64,000 nucleotides of DNA from Acanthopleura granulata (lineage: Eukaryota > Mollusca > Polyplacophora > Chitonida > Chitonidae): positions 10,912,063 through 10,976,062 of the forward strand of contig JABBOT010000016.1 of assembly GCA_016165875.1 (NCBI GenBank), written 5' to 3'. Of the stretch, positions 58,868 to 64,000 are shown in pieces. The first letter of the stretch is position 1; the number at the start of each line of letters is the position of its first letter. The notes under the pieces were generated by a model. That model was not told the DNA's origin. It made no database searches and was given only the letters and a program-made list of their open reading frames with translations. The position numbers and the translations under genes are program-made.

Positions 58868-59136
58868 GTTTCAAAGAAACCTCGTTTCTGTATTCCATTA
58901 CATCAGCTGGTCTCGTGCATGCCTTTGCGCGTGCGTGTAGCTTACAGCGCCTCGAGACGTGCACATGCGACGAATCAAAAAATCTGACGCACAGGAAAAC
59001 TTGGGGTTGGGGAGGCTGTGGAGACAACATCAAATTCGGTCTCAAATTCACCCGGAGGTTTCTTGGAAGGGCCCGGAGATCCGGAAAAGATGTCCGGGCG
59101 GAACTGGATCAACACAACACTAACCTCGGATTGAAG
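58868..59136 (+). CDS. Wnt9: Wnt9 exon 2 (central Wnt domain)
   Basis: Residues 112-201. The exon follows acceptor TTCTTATTTCAG and completes the split codon for Ser112. Family motifs in order are [24 protein letters not shown] with Cys135, ETCTCDES (Cys143, Cys145), [16 protein letters not shown] (Cys162), the [20 protein letters not shown] helix segment and NLGLK at the end. The RMERCTCDE / WQWGGCGDN / FLG..S.KD.RA signature, recalled from vertebrate WNT9A/9B, makes Wnt9 the best subfamily. The exon ends in phase 0 at TTGAAG/GTAATG, a boundary shared with the family. Two further copies of this boundary follow at once. No exon carrying CKCHGVSGSC was found up to 64000, so the gene continues beyond the window. 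Confidence 0.93.
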
Positions 59137-59265
59137 GTAATGCCCATCTCCCTGTCAGTGAGTGAAAAAGTCAGTAAACAAACTAGCCTCGGATTGAAGG
59201 CACTCTCCCTCACTAAAAGAGTCAGTAAAGAAACTAACCTCGGACTGAAGGTAATCTCCATCTCC
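59119..59265 (+). repeat. Triplicated exon 2 / donor-site segment
   Basis: ACTAACCTCGGATTGAAGG occurs at 59119, as ACTAGCCTCGGATTGAAGG at 59182 and as ACTAACCTCGGACTGAAGG at 59233. Spacings are 63 and 51 bases, both multiples of three. Copies 1 and 3 keep GTAAT after AAG. Copy 2 has GCACT. The frame stays open until TAG at 59266. Confidence 0.93.
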
Positions 59266-59266
59266 T

Positions 59267-60464
59267 AGCACTTCAGCAAGACACTCACTTAACAATCGAA
59301 GTCGTCTCTGTGTCAGTCTGTTAATTTGTCAGATATTGTCCTTACGCTGTTCAGCCAATTGATTGCGCTGTTGTTCAACCAGCAACTAAATCAGTCGGTA
59401 AGTTGAGCAGCCAATGACCCAAACACCACGTTAGTAAGACAGACGGAAAGTAAGTCAGTCACTCACTCAAACAGAGAGACACACAGGCCAGCACACACAT
59501 ACTGAGGGGGTCAGTCACGAAGTGAGTTACTGTCGAACCAGACAGCCAGTTACACCACCAGAAAATGAGACAGTAGCGGACTGGTTAGCGCGTCTAGTTT
59601 GAGAAGTACGGAGCAAGGCTGTCACTTTATCCATCGGGCATTTAGTGAGTGCTGAACACGTAGGCTTGGACTAGCTGCCAGTTACACACCCTGAGTCAAA
59701 AAGTCTGACAACTTTTAGAACACAGGCTTAGGGAAGGTTTAAGTGACATCTTCAAATAGTTGAAAATGATTCAGATTTTTAGTTAATTCAGTTAGTTTGT
59801 ACAGATAAAGTTCAAGACAAAATTGTATTAATTGTCTCTGTTTAAGGGCGGCGGGTTTTGATTTATTTATTGATTTTTTCTAATTGATGTTTTACGGAGG
59901 GGGAAACGCACAGCCATAGTTCACGCTGGAACATGTTTCATCGTATGTTTGCTCTGACACCTGACTTTCTGACACTTGACCACCAACCACTAAAAAAATA
60001 CATGTATACACGTGGGCTAGGAGTGTTCTTTCCCCTTTGTAATGAAATATTTCGACAGAGGGCCCCGTGTAAATATTGAGAAATTCGATCCCACAATTGG
60101 CCAATTGAAGACGGTAATCCCACTTGACTGAGCAAATTGGTTTTGTGTGGGAGTCATTAAACATTCACCGTAGCACCGTATTATACCTAAGAGTTTGTTG
60201 ATAGAAAACTTAATCCCGTGAAACCCTTTGTTGTCGAATTAAAAGGATCATATTGGGAATGCACATGCGTGTTGACAAATTCGTGAAGTGCACCACTTAA
60301 CGTCAGCTATGATGATAAGTGCTTCTCTGTCAAGGTTTTCTTTTTCGAATATAAAAAAAGTGACAATAAGGGTATTACCTTTCGAAAATTTTTCCAGAAA
60401 TAGCAATCCCCCGTGGGTGGAAAGTCAATTTAATTGTTATCGTACCAAAGAGATTAGGCTTTCT
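59267..60464. other. Wnt9 intron 2 sequence
   Basis: No exon seen. 59280-59560 contains loose AGTCAGTC/CAGTCACTCACT words. Confidence 0.5.
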
Positions 60465-60690
60465 CACTGATGGATTAGGCCCCTTCACTCATTGGATGTA
60501 ACATTACGCTGCATTGCTGCAAGATAAGGCTCGTTAATATAAGGCCTTTGTTCCTTTGCTGTAAGGTTTTCTTCCTCTGTTGTAAGATAAGGCTCCTTTC
60601 ATGTAAAGTCTGGTTCCTAGGCTGGAAGATTAAGCGCCTTCCCTGTAAGATATAAGGCACCTTCGTTGTAAGACCTGGCTCCCAAACTGT
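60465..60690. repeat. Degenerate ~20-bp tandem array
   Basis: Words of the type AAGGCTCCTTCGTTGTAAGAT recur about ten times with many changes (near 60468, 60490, 60527, 60542, 60563, 60585, 60605, 60630, 60650 and 60670). The 61-codon minus-strand frame rich in LQQR/LILQ is a repeat artefact. Confidence 0.6.
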
Positions 60691-62088
60691 AGAAATAAAC
60701 TTTATCGTTATCAGTTCCTTCGAGTAATATATGTTTTCAATATGAAAGGTGGAAGGTGAGCAGATTCAAATGGGTCTAGTTAGAGCATTAAATGCTGTAT
60801 GATGCCCTGTTTGTGCTACGAAAAACTACTTGTCCTAATCTCTAAAACTCATGGGACGCCGACTTATGTAGTGAAGACCATTAAAACACAAAAACTGCGT
60901 TAACTGAGATGGGAGGTAGAGATATTTTTGCATAACACCAACATAACGCCATAGAAGAACAGAGTTTTAAACTAACAAGAAAAGTCTTGGAGATCAATTA
61001 TTTCCCTGTTAGACTGACGGGTAAATATGTATACCCTTCCCAGAAACAACCCCAATCGAGAACGGTAAAGATATGTCACCGAGGAACCTGAATCTATATA
61101 GAGACTTCAGAGAGTATATGCGAGTAATTGAAAGTAATTGTCTGTGTTGGTCTCGAGTGACTGGACCAAAAACTTAATTTGCGATATCTACTAATCAAAT
61201 TGATCACCTATTTCGTCAAAAGCGGCCAGATTAAGACATGGCAGTGATTAGGTATATTCTTTCTCCAGCCATGTTCGTGATTTCTATATGTTCTCGCAGA
61301 ATTCTCCTGATGACTCGCTGTACCAATATCACCAAGGACATCTACCGATAAACAATGCAGACTATTAGAGTGTGTGCATGTAACCGACACACATGCTGCG
61401 CATGCATTGCGATAACCTCGCGATAACATTGCGATCAACTATGACCGGAGACGGAATTTGCCGGATTTTTTAAGGTGTTAAAAAACGACCTAACAGGGAT
61501 AACACACTGGCCACGGGCAAATGACACCAAAGTGGGAGTAAGCCGTCCCCTTTGGTCTCTGCACAGGATTTACTTTCTATGCTCCATGTTTTATATTTTC
61601 CCTTCCACAAAACAGAAAAGACAAAGTATATACATATATACACCAAGACAGTTAATCCAACTAGATTTAATACCACGCAGCAATGATAGTTTTTTCCAGC
61701 TGAGTCCGTATTTGTAGTTTCCCCACCACCTCAAATCCGTTAAGCCTACCTGGACATTTTCACTTTTGCAAAATACACCACGAATTATACGAAGTCATTT
61801 GTCCGGATTGATACATGTCACTTAGATAGTGACTTCAAGTAACAGTACGTACGTCTCTTACCGTTGACGGTCTAGATTCACATCTCCTCAAGTTGTCATG
61901 GCTGCAATTAAAGTACTATATTGAAATACCTGTGCTTAAGCTTAAGTCATGTGATAAGCGAGGATGTACGCATCTGCTTTTGGGAGAAGCCATATAGCTG
62001 CAGCTAGAAAACGGGAAGTTTATACGACTGATATATTGTGGTTTTGAAGGATTTGAAATGCTTCTCATACGCCTTAATCGCTGAGTGT
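60691..62088. other. Non-coding stretch
   Basis: No exon or element recognised. Confidence 0.5.
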
Positions 62089-62263
62089 GTAATATTTCAG
62101 AGCAGGACAAACACATAGACAGTGCAGATGAGGCAAGATGTATTCTGGTTATCAGTACAAGTCTAGGTGCACATCCATCACTGTTGCCAAGCATGGCGGA
62201 GACCTTCACTCGTACCTTGCTCACTGGTACATTTACAACGTGTACAGTGTATAAGACACTACA
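62089..62263. repeat. 175-bp repeat, left copy
   Basis: About 90% identical by eye, without length difference, to 63756-63930. It contains GCCAAGCATGGCGGAGACC and CTCACTGGTACATTTACAA. The two copies are direct repeats bracketing a retroelement fragment. Confidence 0.9.
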
Positions 62264-62631
62264 TTTTCCCCTGTCTACAAAAGAATTTCCTTTATAAAAC
62301 AAGAGACAATGATTGTAATTGTCCTTAAGGGACTCTCATTAAGAGAGAGTGTAGTCATAATCAACAGAACTCTATCAAAAATGCCTTTTTTTCAAACGCT
62401 ACTTGTTAAAAACAATCAAAGGCATATAAACTACCTTGTTACCATGCTGAACAACTGAAAAAGAAACTATTCTCAATATCTGACATAATCTCGCATCCAG
62501 ACAGCCTGATTTCTGGTCCGTCTTGGCCCATTACAGTTAGTTACTGCCTGTTGTGCTACATCACATTCACAAAAATCAAGATGATTAACATTTTGATTTG
62601 GAGAAGTAATGGAAGAACCTGAAAACAGCTA
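62264..62631. other. Non-coding part between repeat and pol remnant
   Basis: Downstream of the pol remnant on the minus strand, this could include a retroelement 3' end, but no LTR terminus or polypurine tract is clear. A hairpin ACTCTC...GAGAGT lies at 62331-62351. Confidence 0.4.
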
Positions 62632-63752
62632 ATCTCGTGTTTTTCCATCAGCAGTTACGTAAGTGTTTGATCCAACATTCCTAGTTATCTGTGAGGGACT
62701 GGAAAATTTACTTTCACCCTTTGGAACATGTCCAATTCTTTTTACTCTAACAAAATCACGTGGTTTGAAGGTTTGTGATTTTGCACCTTTGCGTTTGTTG
62801 GTGTATGTAGTGCTTTTTTCTTGTTTGGATTCTACGCGTTTGTGCACCATCCTCTCTTCGTTAAAAACAGAAGACTTACTAGCATGGACAATGTCTAACT
62901 TAGTTCTCATGTGACGACTATAGAGTGAAACAGAAGGTTCAACACCAGTTGTGAGATGGGGTGTGCATCTGTACACAGCTAAAAAATCTCTGACTGACTT
63001 TTTGAATGGTCGTCCTAGAATCTTAGCAGTTTGAACAGCTTCACTGAGAACTTTATTAACGCGTTGAATTTATCCATTTCCTTCGGGACGATATATGGCA
63101 GAATGAGTGTGTTTGATGTTTCTATCTTTAAGAAACGTTTCAAATTCATACGAATCAAACTGTGGTCCGTGGTCGGTAACAATATCCTGTGGGAATCCCT
63201 CGGCAGAAAATACAGACGTTAGAAAGTCAATTACTGATTCTGTTGTTGTACTTTGTATAAAGCAAACTTCTGGTCATTTACTGTAATAATCTATCAATGT
63301 GATGGCAAACCTATTCTCGTGAGAATGGTATGGTCCTACGATGTCTATCTCTAGTTTTAACCAAGGTCTAGTCGGTAATGGCACAGGTTGCATCGTACCG
63401 TTGTGACAAATACTAGTTTTGTCATTCATCTGACAAAGAGAACAATTTCTGACAGCATCACGGACCTGTATGTCCATCTTAGGCCACCAAAACAACTGAC
63501 GTAAATGTTTTGTGCGCACAATTCCTTGGTGTTTGGAATGACCTATGTCAATAACTCTGGCGGTTTGAGCTTTAGGTACCACAACGAGCTCGTTTCGGAC
63601 TCGTCACTTGTCACGATCGTTTCACTATTCGGGTCAAACAAGGAGAGGGCAGAGCTATTTATGATAGCCTCATTGATATCGAGAAAATCTTGGTTAGCTT
63701 TGGCTATCCAGTTAAATGGTACTGTATCTTGTGTATTCCATCCTAGTCGCAA
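62632..63752 (-). pseudogene. Ty3/gypsy-type retrotransposon pol fragment (decayed)
   Basis: Reading leftward, a short piece of the reverse transcriptase end (63752 to about 63600; ALSLFDPNSETIVTSDES) is followed directly, in another frame, by the integrase zinc finger (His15/His18, Cys47/Cys50 counted from 63582; GHSKHQG and CSLCQ). The integrase core comes next (first catalytic Asp in DIVGPY near 63345) and then the C-terminal region (YRCTPHLTTG; GKTRD near the end at 62632). The whole RNase H domain is missing. Two in-frame stops interrupt the integrase frame (63274-63276 and 63070-63072). No gag, protease or primer-binding site is present. It is a dead fragment. Confidence 0.9.
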
Positions 63753-63755
63753 GTT

Positions 63756-63930
63756 GTGGTATTTCAGAAAAGGACAAATACATAGAGGGTGCAGATGAGG
63801 TAAGATGTTTTCTGGTTATCAGTACAAGTCTACATGTACATCCATCACTGTTGCCAAGCATGGCGGAGACCCTCACTCGTACCTTACTCACTGGTACATT
63901 TACAAAGTGTACATTTTATAAGACACAACA
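63756..63930. repeat. 175-bp repeat, right copy
   Basis: Direct copy of 62089-62263. It begins immediately next to the reverse-transcriptase fragment. About 17 of 175 positions differ by eye. Confidence 0.9.
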
Positions 63931-64000
63931 GAGTGTTTCTGTCTCATACAGTTTGAAACAGCTGACAGATCTTGTTCATTTCATATACTGTTGTGAATCT

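Noticed and set aside
62089..63930. Complete LTR retrotransposon with the 175-bp repeats as LTRs
   Set aside because: No gag, protease, RNase H, primer-binding site or TG..CA ends; pol starts mid-domain next to the repeat.
59267..64000. Wnt9 exon 3 (CKCHGVSGSC)
   Set aside because: Looked for the coding pattern in the plus frames and did not find it. It must lie beyond the window.

Overview
This is a eukaryotic, AT-rich and almost entirely non-coding window, most probably from a mollusc or another lophotrochozoan. Three things point there. Many copies of a tRNA-derived SINE family are present whose tail (GGTGTTTTACGCCGTACTC type) is typical of mollusc genomes. The only clearly recognisable host gene is a Wnt9-type Wnt with a very long intron. 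The densities of minisatellites and of the octamer TACATGTA also fit. The species cannot be named from sequence alone.

Layout. (1) 1-23.5 kb is strongly CpG-depleted, poor in SINEs and rich in TACATGTA. It holds two prominent minisatellites (60-bp unit near 16.6 kb, 28-bp unit at 19.3-20.2 kb), a long inverted repeat at 14.2 kb, and three islands that keep their CpGs and look like regulatory DNA (about 3.34-4.14, 15.54-15.98 and 18.77-19.08 kb). (2) At 23.5-24.15 kb there is a CpG-rich, promoter-like stretch with a plausible minus-strand first coding exon (ATG at 24033, consensus donor after 23985). My reading is that the left 23 kb may be the methylated body of a minus-strand gene. (3) 24.2-37.8 kb is intergenic, with SINEs, a foldback element at 34.1-34.6 kb, microsatellites and G-rich runs. 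(4) 38.09-59.14 kb holds the 5' part of a Wnt9 orthologue on the plus strand. Exon 1 (38088-38421) and exon 2 (58868-59136) are separated by a 20.4-kb intron. That intron carries at least seven SINE fragments, two MITE-like inverted repeats, five tandem-repeat arrays and one GATA-site-rich candidate enhancer (52.5-52.7 kb). The later exons, with the lipidated-serine motif and the C-terminal cysteine-rich domain, are not in the window. (5) 59.14-64 kb is non-coding and ends in a broken Ty3/gypsy-like pol fragment on the minus strand, lying between two direct copies of a 175-bp repeat.

The most unusual points are a triplication of the 3' edge of Wnt9 exon 2, in which the first and third copies keep the splice donor and the reading frame, and the sharp compositional boundary near 24 kb. 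Most open frames in the window are chance or tandem-repeat artefacts. All counts are by eye.
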